NCBI RefSeq assembly: GCF_002259705.1
Contig: NZ_MWWT01000008.1
Span: 1 to 64,000 of the forward strand
Source: Alloscardovia macacae
Lineage (GTDB): Bacteria; Actinomycetota; Actinomycetes; Actinomycetales; Bifidobacteriaceae
Reading direction: 5' to 3'
DNA: 64,000 bases
The notes beneath the pieces are model-generated. The model was not told the origin of the DNA. It saw only the letters and a program-made list of their open reading frames with translations, and ran no database searches. Within the stretch, counting starts at the first letter, position 1, and each line of letters starts with the position of its first letter. Positions 36,952 to 49,614 of the stretch are shown piece by piece. The translations under genes and the position numbers were made by a program.

Positions 36952-38325
36952 CTACTTCCCCGCAGCCAGTCCCTGCAGGATGAGCGCCTCAGTCACCACG
37001 TTATTCTTCAGCGCTGGCAGGCTGATGGATTCGTTTGGCGAGTGCGCGTTTGCCTTCGGATCTTCTGGACCTGTGACGAGCACTTGAGCATGAGGGAAGA
37101 TGCGCTGGAGTTCTGGGATGAATGGGATGGATCCACCCTCACCCTTATTCACAGGCGAGACGTCGAATGCGGACTCCATAGCAGCTTCCGCCACGGCCAC
37201 AGCCGTCGAGTCTGGGTTCATAGCCCAGCCCTGACCGTTTTCACCCGGCTCCACCGTCACTTCTGCACCGAATGGCGCATGAGCGACGAGGAAGTCTGCC
37301 AGTGCCTTCTGTGCTTCAGCTGGCTTCTGGTTCGGAGCCGTACGCAGCGACAGGCGGAAGCGAGCAGAATCCGCTATGACATTAAACGAGCCCTCGACCG
37401 GATGAGCATCGAAACCGATGACGGTAATGCTCGGCTTCGTCCACATGCGCGCAGCGAGCGAGCCCGTACCAGCGAACTGATATCCTTCCACCACAGCAGC
37501 ATCACGGCGCACAGTAGCCTCATCCATGTCGCGCTGCAGACCGCCGATAGGCTCTTCCGCCAGCACGCCAGGAACCGCCACATCCCCATTCTCGTCATAC
37601 AGAGATGAGATGAGCATGGCAGCAAGCGTATTCGCATCGAGGATAGGACCACCGAACTGACCGGAGTGCACAGGATGTCCGAGCACGCGCACAGTCACAT
37701 CCATGTCCGTATTACCACGCAGAGACGTGGTCAGGCTCGGAATGGTATCCGACCAGTTTCCCGAATCTGCCACGATGATGACGTCCGACTCAAACTCATC
37801 CTTATGCTTTTCCACGAAAGGAATGAAGCTCGGCGAGCCCATCTCTTCTTCACCCTCGATGAAGATGCGGATATTCACAGCCAGGTCGTCGCCGAGAGCA
37901 TGCAGCGCGCCCGAATGAATTGCTATTCCGCCGCCGTCATCCGCAGCACCGCGTCCATACAGACGTCCGTCCTTCTCGGTCGCTTCGAATGCAGGCGTCT
38001 CCCATGCGGACTCGTCCGGCACAGGCTGCACGTCATGATGCGCATACAGCAGAACGGTCGGCGCAGAAGGATCCACTATCTTCGAGCCGATCACTTCCCA
38101 CGCACCCGGCGTTCCGTCCGGATTCGTGGACTGCACCACGCGCGCGTCTATACCCTGAGCGCGCATCTCTTCGGCCACGAACTCAGCCGACGCCTTCATA
38201 TGGTCCGCCGTAATGCCCTTCGCAGACACTGCACCGAGCGCTATCTTCTGGGAGAGCACGTCTACCACGCGTGTCCAGTCGGACTCCACGCGAGCGCGGA
38301 TTTCTTCTAATGACAGTTCAGCCAT
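36952..38325 (-). CDS. M20 family metallopeptidase (dipeptidase/CNDP-like)
   Basis: A 457-residue zinc peptidase of the M20 family. Metal ligands are visible in LLYAHHDVQPVP near residue 90, GRGAADDGGG near residue 124, and EGEEEMGSPSF near residue 158; the dimerisation (lid) domain VTVRVLGHPVHSGQFGG follows. No signal peptide. The frame is open to 38427 but AAAGGA lies just before the ATG at 38325. Substrate is probably di- or tripeptides (inference); DapE-type activity is less likely because the lid and length match carnosinase-like dipeptidases. Confidence 0.88.
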   Translation of the reverse strand: MAELSLEEIRARVESDWTRVVDVLSQKIALGAVSAKGITADHMKASAEFVAEEMRAQGIDARVVQSTNPDGTPGAWEVIGSKIVDPSAPTVLLYAHHDVQPVPDESAWETPAFEATEKDGRLYGRGAADDGGGIAIHSGALHALGDDLAVNIRIFIEGEEEMGSPSFIPFVEKHKDEFESDVIIVADSGNWSDTIPSLTTSLRGNTDMDVTVRVLGHPVHSGQFGGPILDANTLAAMLISSLYDENGDVAVPGVLAEEPIGGLQRDMDEATVRRDAAVVEGYQFAGTGSLAARMWTKPSITVIGFDAHPVEGSFNVIADSARFRLSLRTAPNQKPAEAQKALADFLVAHAPFGAEVTVEPGENGQGWAMNPDSTAVAVAEAAMESAFDVSPVNKGEGGSIPFIPELQRIFPHAQVLVTGPEDPKANAHSPNESISLPALKNNVVTEALILQGLAAGK

Positions 38326-38450
38326 GAATATCCTTTCTTTATGTGTATGCAAGTTCATACAGTACCTACGCACGACCTTAGCCCATGCAGTGCACATCGC
38401 CGCGCGCTCTCCTCGCGCCTGCCTCATTCCCCGAGGTCTAGGCTCTTTCC

Positions 38451-38465
38451 TACTCTAAAAGAATG
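38451..38465 (+). promoter_or_regulatory. Leaderless-type -10 box before the DUF3043 gene
   Basis: TACTCT (38451-38456) ends 6 nt before the ATG, and no ribosome binding site is seen. Transcription would start at or next to the first codon. Confidence 0.45.
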
Positions 38466-39095
38466 AACTGGAATCCATTGAATCGTAAAAATAAGGACGA
38501 GGAGCAGTCCTCCGCTGCCAGCGCTGGCGCGGGACAGACCGCTTCTGCTTCCACTGGCTCGGAGAAGAAGGGTCGTCCTACTCCGAAGCGTCGTGATGCT
38601 GAGAACGCACGCATGACTCCTCTGGCGCCGAAGGACCGTAAGGCGCAGCGTAAGGCCGCAAACGCCCGCCGCCGCGAGCGCGAGAACAGCGAGTATGAGG
38701 CTATGCGCACGGGCGACCTCAGGAACATGCCGAAGAGTGAGCAGCTTCCGTGGCGCGTGTACATTCGCGATTACGTGGATGCGCGCTTTAACATCGGCGA
38801 GTATTTTATGATCGTGGTCGTGGCGCTTCTGGTCGTCTCGCTCGTGGCCAGCTACGTGTATCCGCAGGCTTCGCTCGTCATCCTCGTGCTCATGTACGTA
38901 TATCTGTTCGCCATCATCATCGACTGCTGGCTCATGTGGCGCGGTTTGAAGAAGAAGCTCGTGGAGAAGTTCGGCGAGCGCGCTGTGGCTCGCGGTATGC
39001 GTTCGGGCTACTACGCGTGGAGCCGCGCTCTGCAGATTCGCCCGTGGCGTCTGCCGAAGCCGCGCTCGAAGAAGCATGGCGTCTGGCCGAAGTAA
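38463..39095 (+). CDS. DUF3043 membrane protein
   Basis: A 210-residue actinobacterial protein of the DUF3043 family. Residues 1-85 are charged and disordered (KKGRPTPKRRDAENARMTPLAPKDRKAQRK is the typical conserved basic part). Two membrane segments follow (IGEYFMIVVVALLVVSLVASYV; LVILVLMYVYLFAIIIDCWLMW), then a basic C-terminal tail. Function unknown. It is divergent from the M20 peptidase gene and followed by a terminator. Confidence 0.85.
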   Translation: MNWNPLNRKNKDEEQSSAASAGAGQTASASTGSEKKGRPTPKRRDAENARMTPLAPKDRKAQRKAANARRRERENSEYEAMRTGDLRNMPKSEQLPWRVYIRDYVDARFNIGEYFMIVVVALLVVSLVASYVYPQASLVILVLMYVYLFAIIIDCWLMWRGLKKKLVEKFGERAVARGMRSGYYAWSRALQIRPWRLPKPRSKKHGVWPK

Positions 39096-39112
39096 GGCTT
39101 TCGGCTTTTCTG

Positions 39113-39144
39113 AGCGCGCTCGTGTCGTACGGGCGCGCTTTTTT
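39113..39144 (+). terminator. Terminator of the DUF3043 gene
   Basis: Stem AGCGCGC / GCGCGCT followed by TTTTT on the plus strand. Confidence 0.75.
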
Positions 39145-39187
39145 CATGCCAATTTATCCGCTACTAACGAACTGCGCACCCTCGCGG

Positions 39188-39203
39188 TAGAATAAGCCCT
39201 ATG
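39188..39203 (+). promoter_or_regulatory. Leaderless-type promoter of lpd
   Basis: TAGAAT (39188-39193) ends 7 nt before the lpd ATG, and there is no purine-rich ribosome site. TAACGA, 17 nt further upstream, is a weak -35. Confidence 0.5.
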
Positions 39204-40631
39204 AGTTTTGATTATGATGTCATCGTGATAGGTTCTGGCCCTGGTGGCTACGCTACGGCTCTGCGCACGAGCGAGCTGGGCCTCCACACTGCTGTGATAG
39301 AGATGCGTGATGAGGTGGGCGGCACCTGCCTGAATCGCGGCTGCATTCCTACGAAAGCATATCTGACTGCTGCACATACTCTCCATGACGCGAAGCGTGC
39401 GCATGTCTGGGGTCTGGATATCTCCGTGAATGCTGTGGATATGTCTGCTCTGAAAGCGGCGAAGGATAAGACCGTCACTGGCGTGGTGAAGGGTCTCACC
39501 CAGCATATGAAGGCGCGTTCCATCGATATCATTCACGGCGAAGGCTCTCTGCTGGCGCCCCACCAGGTGCGCGTGGTCGATGGCGAGGATGCGCGTGAGC
39601 TCTCCGCTCAGCATGTGGTACTGGCCACGGGGTCGCGTCCGGCTGAACTGGACGGCTTCCCTGTGGATGGCGAGCGCATTCTCTCCTCGGACGAAGCACT
39701 CGACCTCACTGAGCAGCCAGAAAGCGTGGTCATCGTGGGAGCAGGAGCCATCGCGCTCGAATTCGCCACCTTCTGGAATTCTCTGGGGACTCAGGTCACC
39801 GTACTTCTGCGGAAAGACGCTCCCCTGTCCCGATGGGACAGCCACGTCAGCTCCGTAATCATGCGCACCATGAAGCGCGAAGGTGTCCACTTCGAGACGC
39901 ACAGCCACATCACCTCCGTGGCTGAGGACGGTACTGTCACCTATGCTGTAGCGAATGCAAAGACAGGCGACGAGACCGAGAAAACCGTCTCGGCAGATAA
40001 GGTACTCATCGCCATCGGTCGCGTGCCAAATACGCAGGCGGACTGGTTTGCTGGAGCAGGAATTGACCTCGATGAGCGCGGATTCATCCGCACGGACGCG
40101 TACGGACGCACGAATCTCGAGGACGTGTGGGCGGTGGGAGACGCTACAGGCGGACTCCTGCTCGCACACGAGGCCTTCGAGCAAGCACTCACCGTCTCGG
40201 AAAGCATAGCCGGACGCTCCACGCACGTCGTGGACACGCGCACCATTCCTCAGGTGGTCTACGGCATCATCGACGCCGTCAGCATAGGATACACGGCTCA
40301 GCAAGCTGAAGACGCGGGATTCGAAGGCGTGGAGGAAACGGTCGTACCGCAGCTGTCGAACCCACGCGTGGCCATGCTCGGCGCGAACGGAACGACCGTA
40401 CTCGTCACCGCGCTGTCCGACGGCTCAGATGAGAAGGCCGCGCGCATCGTCGTGGGCGTGCACATGGCCGGACCGAGCGCGTCCGAGCTCGCCGGAGCCG
40501 CGCGCGAAATCATTCAGAACCGCATACCACTCACCGACGCTGCAAACGCTCTGTTCGCGCATCCAACCTTAAGCGAAACGCTCGGCGAAACGCTCCTCAA
40601 GGCAGACGGCAGGCCACTGAACGTACGGTAA
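39201..40631 (+). CDS. lpd: Dihydrolipoamide dehydrogenase
   Basis: A 476-residue FAD disulfide oxidoreductase. FAD fold IGSGPGGYATALRTSELG near residue 11; redox pair in GGTCLNRGCIPTKA (near residues 41-54); NAD fold VVIVGAGAIALEFATFW; second FAD motif LEDVWAVGDATGG; C-terminal catalytic His-Glu in HPTLSETLGET. It is complete and probably active. There is no E1 or E2 gene near it, and bifidobacteria are known to lack a pyruvate dehydrogenase complex, so the partner (glycine cleavage, another lipoyl protein) is unclear. Confidence 0.94.
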   Translation: MSFDYDVIVIGSGPGGYATALRTSELGLHTAVIEMRDEVGGTCLNRGCIPTKAYLTAAHTLHDAKRAHVWGLDISVNAVDMSALKAAKDKTVTGVVKGLTQHMKARSIDIIHGEGSLLAPHQVRVVDGEDARELSAQHVVLATGSRPAELDGFPVDGERILSSDEALDLTEQPESVVIVGAGAIALEFATFWNSLGTQVTVLLRKDAPLSRWDSHVSSVIMRTMKREGVHFETHSHITSVAEDGTVTYAVANAKTGDETEKTVSADKVLIAIGRVPNTQADWFAGAGIDLDERGFIRTDAYGRTNLEDVWAVGDATGGLLLAHEAFEQALTVSESIAGRSTHVVDTRTIPQVVYGIIDAVSIGYTAQQAEDAGFEGVEETVVPQLSNPRVAMLGANGTTVLVTALSDGSDEKAARIVVGVHMAGPSASELAGAAREIIQNRIPLTDAANALFAHPTLSETLGETLLKADGRPLNVR

Positions 40632-40706
40632 ATGCCCCGTGCTACAGTAGGGTATCTAGAAACTGTCCAGCGCAGGAAAGCAGGAAGGGCGAGGTTAACG
40701 CACATT

Positions 40707-41432
40707 ATGGCAGACGAACAGAAAAAGCCACGACGTAATAACATATTCCGTCAGATGAAGCAGCTGTATGACTTCACACGGCAGGATGATCCGCAGGTGA
40801 CCGCATGGGTGGCCGGCGCATTCCTCATCCCATTCGTGGTGGTCATTCTGCTGGGTCTGCCGTTCCAGCTCGGCTGGTTCGCGTGGATACTGAACGTCAT
40901 CCTCGCCTTCATGGTGGGTCTTCTGGCTGCTACCTTCGTGCTCTCGCGCCGCTCGGAGACGGTCGGGTATAAGCGCATCGAGGGGAATCCTGGAGCTGCT
41001 GGCGCGGTGCTGCAGTCTCTGAGCAAGCGCATCTATACCTTCGAGGAGCAGCCTGTGTGGGTGGATCCTCGCACGAAGGATATGATTTGGCGCGGTACGA
41101 GCCTGTATGGCGTCTACCTCGTCTCCGAGGGTCCTACGAGCCGCGTGGCGAAGGCTGTGGAGTCCGAGAAGGCGAAGATTCGCCGCGTCACACAGGGCTC
41201 GAACATCCGCATCATCGTCATTAACACGGGTAACGACGAGGGCCAGGTGCGCATCTCCCAGCTGAGTAAGGCTATGCGTAAGCGCTATAAGGGCACGCTC
41301 ACCTCGGATGAGCTCGACCATCTGAACGGCCGTCTGCGCACGCTGCAGCGTATGGCTGGCATGGGCATTCCGGGAGGCATCGACCCGCGCGCTGCTCAGC
41401 ATCAAAGCCGTCGCGCGATGCGTGGACGTTAA
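40707..41432 (+). CDS. DUF4191 membrane protein
   Basis: A 241-residue actinobacterial DUF4191 protein. Two membrane segments near residues 28-75 (VAGAFLIPFVVVILLGLPF; FAWILNVILAFMVGLLAATFVLS) precede a basic cytoplasmic domain (GYKRIEGNPGAAGAVLQSL, TSLYGVYLVSEGP). I start at MADEQKK; GAGG lies 12 nt upstream, a little far. It sits before glnA as in mycobacteria and other actinobacteria, but a terminator intervenes here. Function unknown. Confidence 0.88.
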   Translation: MADEQKKPRRNNIFRQMKQLYDFTRQDDPQVTAWVAGAFLIPFVVVILLGLPFQLGWFAWILNVILAFMVGLLAATFVLSRRSETVGYKRIEGNPGAAGAVLQSLSKRIYTFEEQPVWVDPRTKDMIWRGTSLYGVYLVSEGPTSRVAKAVESEKAKIRRVTQGSNIRIIVINTGNDEGQVRISQLSKAMRKRYKGTLTSDELDHLNGRLRTLQRMAGMGIPGGIDPRAAQHQSRRAMRGR

Positions 41433-41464
41433 GCTTTCTGAGGTCCATTTTGCTTAAGGGCTCA

Positions 41465-41494
41465 GGCTCGTCTCGTTCGCGAGGCGGGCCTTTG
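41465..41494 (+). terminator. Terminator of the DUF4191 gene
   Basis: Stem GGCTCGTCTCG / CGAGGCGGGCC with a TTCG tetraloop, followed by TTTGT. Confidence 0.65.
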
Positions 41495-41519
41495 TCGTAT
41501 AGGACGGCGATCTCGGGGA

Positions 41520-41552
41520 CGGGCAGCGGGCAGCTGGTAGCGGGCAGCTGGC
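41520..41552. repeat. GCGGGCAGCTG repeats upstream of glnA
   Basis: Two copies of GCGGGCAGCTGG, 14 nt apart, preceded by a partial GGGCAGCGGG. The remaining bases up to 41619 show nothing further. Confidence 0.6.
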
Positions 41553-41619
41553 TAAGGCGGCGTTTCGCGCGACACGCCCTGTGTTCCTTCAGCTGGCGTT
41601 AAGCTTTACACGCTCGTAA

Positions 41620-41657
41620 CCTAAATATCTCATTTAGGAAACCCCTTCTCTTAGAAT
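41620..41657 (+). promoter_or_regulatory. glnA promoter with palindromic operator candidate
   Basis: A perfect palindrome CCTAAAT-ATCTC-ATTTAGG (41620-41638) lies where the -35 box of a TAGAAT -10 element (41652-41657) should be. A leader of about 32 nt with GAGAAGG leads to the glnA ATG. Position suggests repressor control of nitrogen assimilation. Confidence 0.5.
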
Positions 41658-41696
41658 AGATACTGTACTCTTAATCGACTAGAGAAGGTATAGCTC

Positions 41697-43130
41697 ATGG
41701 CTCTTTCTACTAAAGAAGACGTAGAAGCTCTCATTAATTCTGAAGGCATCGAATACGTATCCGTACGCTTCACTGACCTCATCGGTGTGCAGCAGCACTT
41801 TAATGTTCCTGCCAGCGAGTTCCTCGATGGTGCTTTCACGGATGGTCTTCCATTCGACGGCTCCTCGGTACAGGGATTCCAGGCCATTAATGAGTCGGAC
41901 ATGAACTTGGTTCCAGACGTCACCACGGCATACATCGACCCATTCCGTAAGCATAAGACGCTGAACGTGGCTTTCTCTATCGTGGATCCTATCACCGGTG
42001 AAGCCTACTCGCGTGATCCTCGTCAGGTAGCAGCAAAGGCTGAAGCTTACCTGAAGTCTACGGGCATCGCAGATACTGCGTCCTTCGCTCCAGAAGCAGA
42101 GTTCTTCGTCTTCGATAAGGTGCGCTTCGAGAACTCCATGCGCACGTCCTTCTACGAGGTAGACTCGGATGAGGCTGGCTGGAACTCGGGGGCAGAGACG
42201 AACATCGACGGCACTCCGAACACTGGCTTTAAGAATCAGGCGAAGCGTGGATACTTCCCTGTTCCACCACTGGATCAGACTGCAGACCTGCGTGACGAAA
42301 TGGTGCATAACCTGCAGAAGGTAGGCCTGACCCTCGAGCGTTCCCACCACGAAGTCGGTGGCGCTGGCCAGGAAGAGATTAACTACCGTTATAACTCTCT
42401 GAAGTACGCAGGCGACGACCTCATGAAGTTCAAGTATGTGGTGCATAACACTGCTGCTCAGTTCGGTAAGGCAGCTACCTTCATGCCGAAGCCTATCGCT
42501 GGGGATAACGGTACGGGTATGCACTGCCACCAGTCCCTGTGGAAGGATGGAAAGCCACTGTTCTACGATGAGAATGGCTACGGTGGACTTTCGGACATCG
42601 CACGCTGGTACATCGGCGGTCTCATCAAGCATGCGGATGCAGTGCTCGCCTTCACGAACCCATCGCTGAACTCGTATAAGCGTCTGGTTCCTGGCTTCGA
42701 AGCTCCAGTAAACCTCGTGTACTCTGCACGTAACCGTTCTGCAGCTATCCGCATCCCACTGGCTGGTACGTCTCCAGCAGCTAAGCGCATCGAGTTCCGT
42801 GCTCCAGATCCTAGCTCGAACCCATTCCTCGCCTTCTCTGCTCAGCTCATGGCAGGCATCGACGGTATCCTGAACCGCATCGAGCCACCAGCGCCAGTAG
42901 ATAAGGATCTCTACGAGCTGCCACCAGAAGAAATGGTAGGCATCAAGACCGTTCCAGGCTCGCTGGACGAAGCTCTGAAGGCTCTGGAAGAAGACCATGA
43001 CTTCCTCACCGCAGGAAACGTCTTCACGGAGGATCTCATCGAGACCTGGATAGACCTGAAGAAGCAGGAGATAGACGCAGCACGCCTGCAGCCTACCCCA
43101 CTGGAGTACCAGCTGTACTTCCATATTTAA
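41697..43130 (+). CDS. glnA: Glutamine synthetase type I
   Basis: The 477-residue main ammonia-assimilating enzyme. Signatures: [10 protein letters not shown] near residue 56, [26 protein letters not shown] near residue 264, and [11 protein letters not shown]. The adenylylation site is kept: DLYELPPEE carries the target Tyr near residue 405, so control by GlnE is expected. GAGAAGG lies before the ATG. It is a single-gene unit with its own promoter and a strong terminator. Confidence 0.97.
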   Translation: MALSTKEDVEALINSEGIEYVSVRFTDLIGVQQHFNVPASEFLDGAFTDGLPFDGSSVQGFQAINESDMNLVPDVTTAYIDPFRKHKTLNVAFSIVDPITGEAYSRDPRQVAAKAEAYLKSTGIADTASFAPEAEFFVFDKVRFENSMRTSFYEVDSDEAGWNSGAETNIDGTPNTGFKNQAKRGYFPVPPLDQTADLRDEMVHNLQKVGLTLERSHHEVGGAGQEEINYRYNSLKYAGDDLMKFKYVVHNTAAQFGKAATFMPKPIAGDNGTGMHCHQSLWKDGKPLFYDENGYGGLSDIARWYIGGLIKHADAVLAFTNPSLNSYKRLVPGFEAPVNLVYSARNRSAAIRIPLAGTSPAAKRIEFRAPDPSSNPFLAFSAQLMAGIDGILNRIEPPAPVDKDLYELPPEEMVGIKTVPGSLDEALKALEEDHDFLTAGNVFTEDLIETWIDLKKQEIDAARLQPTPLEYQLYFHI

Positions 43131-43158
43131 GGGTGTCTATCGTTAGATAGTTTCTTCG

Positions 43159-43205
43159 TAGGGGGTGTGTACTGAATGTGATTCGGTACACACCCCTACT
43201 TTTTG
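43159..43205 (+). terminator. Terminator of glnA
   Basis: Stem TAGGGG(G)TGTGTAC / GTACACACCCCTA with a 13-nt loop, then CTTTTTG. Confidence 0.85.
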
Positions 43206-43493
43206 CTCATCGGCTCATTTTCTTCATCACCCTCTTCATAAAATGCGCCGATAAGCAAAAAATAAAATCGAACAGTGGAGTATGGGATTTGACGCCATTA
43301 CTAGAGATAGCTGTTTGCAACTTCATTCGTTTTACGAATCGCTGAAGTAGATATTCCAGAAAAATGAGTACGCATGCGAACGGATTTACACACAACTGGC
43401 CTGACTGTTGACGAGGTGGAGGGCTTTCGCTGTACATCACATGTATTCTCAGCAGTGGTAAAGGTTTATAGCGTGAGCATTTTGAAAAGAAAG

Positions 43494-43552
43494 AACCCCC
43501 AGGTTTGAGCACTCTCACATAAGCTGTGACAGGAGGCTTAGGGGGCTGCTGT
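43494..43552 (-). terminator. Terminator-like structure after the Panacea gene
   Basis: On the minus strand AGCCCCC pairs with GGGGGTT around an inner hairpin TCACA-GCTTA-TGTGA, and TTCTTTCTTTT follows. Confidence 0.5.
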
Positions 43553-43566
43553 TATTGGTTACTTTA

Positions 43567-44115
43567 TCAGAACGCTCTGACACCGTATGCCAAGCGCATG
43601 TATTCTTCTATTTGTTCATAATCATTTTCGCTAATAAAAGACCTCACTGAGATATCCGCAAGATAAGGCCGTGGCATACTCTTTTCCACTCCAGGATCTG
43701 CATCAAGCTGTGAGAAGTAGTAAAGAATACTGTCATGACTGATGATCTGCACAGTCTCTATACCCGACCAGCTCTCACCTAGAGAAGGCTTCTCGCCGCT
43801 GTAGTCCTCGTAGATACGCAGCACTCTTTCCACGAGCATTCGTTCCACGGTAGTAAGCCCTACTGCTTCATCCCCATCCCCTTCAGAGACGAGACATTCA
43901 CGACGAAGGCTATTCATCTGTGTTTCTATTTCGCGTACGATAGGCCCTCTCTTATCCGCCAGAATACCTTCAGGAAAGAGTGGACAGTCTCGCGCCACGA
44001 GCATCCATCCCTGGCAGATGTACAGAAGTCCCTGCAGCATATCAGGGCTAGTCCTCAGGTTTTTCCGCCGCCTCGCTGAAAGAATAAAACGAGCTACATC
44101 CACTACTCCAGCCAT
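43567..44115 (-). CDS. Panacea-domain (DUF4065/SocA-like) protein
   Basis: A 182-residue cytoplasmic protein. Residues 1-110 match the Panacea fold: a start VVDVARFIL, then DMLQGLLYICQGWMLVARDCPLFPEGILADKRGPIVREI, the conserved LQ..LYI.QGW and GP-hydrophobic pattern of DUF4065. Proteins of this family are antitoxins of two-gene toxin-antitoxin pairs (PanA) or proteolytic adaptors like SocA. Here no toxin gene is evident on either side. I start at the ATG at 44115, with GGGGAG nine nt before it; the frame upstream begins only with TTG. Confidence 0.78.
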   Translation of the reverse strand: MAGVVDVARFILSARRRKNLRTSPDMLQGLLYICQGWMLVARDCPLFPEGILADKRGPIVREIETQMNSLRRECLVSEGDGDEAVGLTTVERMLVERVLRIYEDYSGEKPSLGESWSGIETVQIISHDSILYYFSQLDADPGVEKSMPRPYLADISVRSFISENDYEQIEEYMRLAYGVRAF

Positions 44116-44159
44116 GCTCAGCTTCTCCCCTCTCAAACCTGTTTCACTCTTCTCCTCTC

Positions 44160-44190
44160 AGTATAACTTCCCCCACCCCGCGTATACTAT
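44160..44190. promoter_or_regulatory. Mirrored divergent promoters
   Basis: AGTATA (44160-44165, the minus-strand -10 TATACT) and TATACT/TACTAT (44183-44190, plus strand) face away from each other in a symmetrical AGTATA...TATACT pair. The plus promoter ends 7 nt before the hydrolase ATG. The two polymerase footprints would overlap. Confidence 0.55.
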
Positions 44191-44197
44191 AACCACT

Positions 44198-45157
44198 ATG
44201 AAAAAGGTGATACGTCGTGCTCTCATCCTGCTCGTCGCCCTCGCTCTCGTGCTCGGCGGCGCTTTTTTCGCGCTGAAAACACTCTTCCCGGATCTTGAGC
44301 TCACCCCACAGACCATCACGAACATCACGGGTCAGATAGATAAGATCAGCCAGCAGAATAAGGCCTCGAAGCATATCATCAGCCACGACACCACCATCCG
44401 CCGCACCACCGCGGACGGCCAGACCATAAACCTTTACGGTAAGGTCTATGCTCCGTCGAATTACCAGCGCTTGAAGCTTCCCGTGATGATTCTCGCGCAC
44501 GGATATAATTCGAATGCAGACTTCGCAGACTCTCTGGCCCCGAAAGTAGCTGAGCAGGGGTACGTGGTCTACGCGTTTGACTTTTATGGCGGCTCCACAA
44601 ATTCGCGCAGTGGAGACCGTGACATGCTGGACATGTCCATTCAGACTGAGAAGGCTGATCTCGAAGCCGTGCTCGCCCACTGGCATCAGCAGACGTACGT
44701 GGACACAGGTCACATTTATCTCACCGGCATCAGCCATGGCGGTCTCATTTCTACCATGGTCGCCGCCGCCCACCCGAAAGACGTCCGCGCGCTCATTCTT
44801 CTCGCTCCGGCGTATAACGTACCAGACCTCGTGAAGGATGGTTACCAGAAGCTCGGCTTTACGAGCGAGGATCAGATTCCGCCGTCTGTCACGTATGAGA
44901 ATCGTACCATCGGCCGCCGCTACGTCCTCGACGCGCTCCATTATGACCCCACTGCGGACCAGAAAGCGTATACGGGACCCGTTCTTATCATCCACGGCAC
45001 GGCGGATGAGCTCGTTCCCTATAGCTACAGCGAGGCTGCGGTGAAGAATTTCGCGCATGCTCAGCTCGTTCCGCTCGAGGGGACAGGTCATACGGCAGAT
45101 GCGCAGGCCATCTCGAGCGCTCTACCGCAGCTCGCCGCGTTCCTGCTTCAGAATTAA
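44198..45157 (+). CDS. Membrane-anchored alpha/beta hydrolase
   Basis: A 319-residue serine hydrolase. An N-terminal membrane segment (VIRRALILLVALALVLGGAFFAL, residues 4-26) anchors it; there is no clear cleavage site. The alpha/beta core begins LPVMILAHGYNSN, with nucleophile in LTGISHGG near residue 188, the Asp in IIHGTADELVPY and the His in GTGHT near residue 303. Substrate unknown: esterase or acyl-peptidase are options. The ATG is 7 nt after a -10 box, so the mRNA is probably leaderless. Its 3' end overlaps the convergent SGNH gene by 36 nt. Confidence 0.85.
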   Translation: MKKVIRRALILLVALALVLGGAFFALKTLFPDLELTPQTITNITGQIDKISQQNKASKHIISHDTTIRRTTADGQTINLYGKVYAPSNYQRLKLPVMILAHGYNSNADFADSLAPKVAEQGYVVYAFDFYGGSTNSRSGDRDMLDMSIQTEKADLEAVLAHWHQQTYVDTGHIYLTGISHGGLISTMVAAAHPKDVRALILLAPAYNVPDLVKDGYQKLGFTSEDQIPPSVTYENRTIGRRYVLDALHYDPTADQKAYTGPVLIIHGTADELVPYSYSEAAVKNFAHAQLVPLEGTGHTADAQAISSALPQLAAFLLQN

Positions 45158-45752
45158 CTGCCGTTCCACTTCAGGCGCCCACCACCGGACGTATCCGGCG
45201 CGAGTAGGATGGATGGCGTCTGCCATATACAGTTCGAGATGCTCCGGTTCGAGAGAGTGCCAGAGGTCTATCGTGGGAAAATTGGCCTGAAGAACGGCGT
45301 CCACCATCCGCCCGTACAGCGCGCTGCCATACCGCGTATTCGTGTAGACGACCACCGGCGCGTTCCACCTGCGCCGTACGTACGCGCGGATCGTCTCGAG
45401 CGCGGCGAGGACGGCGCGGACCGGACGGTCGTGCGTCGCGTCGTTTGTGGACAATTGCACCACGACCAGATCATACGTCTCCTCGCGCCGCTGAAGTCGC
45501 GCGACGTACGTATCCGAGTCGTCGCCAGATAGCGTCGTCCCGTTCACCGCCTCCTTCGTCACGCGCATACGAAAGCGGGCAGCCAGATACTCGCCGAGCG
45601 CCTGACCGCCGGACGCATACCCCCACGTCACGGAGGAGCCGAGCATGAGCACGCGCGCACCCGTCAGGCCATCCACCGCCGAGCGAGCAGACACGTGCGA
45701 GACGTCATACTCCGCACCGTTCCCCGGTAAGGACTCCCAGCCAGTCAGAAAA

Positions 45753-45760
<8 letters not shown>
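45122..45760 (-). CDS. SGNH/GDSL-family hydrolase
   Basis: A 212-residue esterase-like protein. Block I is VLMLGSSVTWGYASGG (catalytic Ser near residue 42), block III VVVQLSTNDATHD (Asn of the oxyanion hole), block V ADAIHPTRAGY (Asp and His near residues 183-186). No signal peptide, so it acts in the cytoplasm or is a domain acting on carbohydrate esters; substrate unknown. The GTG at 45760 has GGAG seven nt before it and overlaps the mrp stop; a GTG at 45766 is less well placed. Confidence 0.83.
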
Positions 45761-49591
<3,831 letters not shown>

Positions 49592-49614
49592 TTATCATCA
49601 CCTCGTCGAAAGTG

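Larger units (their letters stand above)
43131..43566. other. AT-rich spacer, glnA to Panacea gene
   Basis: These 436 bases are AT-richer than the neighbours. They hold the glnA terminator, a second hairpin with arms TTTTTGCTCATCGGC (43200-43214) and GCCGATAAGCAAAAA (43247-43261, one mismatch), and the terminator-like hairpin of the gene at 43567. An open frame at 43207-43518 (minus) starts inside that hairpin without a ribosome site and is not accepted as a gene. Confidence 0.6.

Noticed and set aside
43200-43261. TTTTTGCTCATCGGC / GCCGATAAGCAAAAA hairpin, considered as a small RNA
   Set aside because: No promoter is visible; it probably only extends glnA termination.
43207-43518. 103-residue frame after the Panacea gene, considered as a toxin
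   Set aside because: GTG start inside a terminator-like hairpin, no ribosome site, and codon use unlike a gene. Kept as a test in the Panacea finding.
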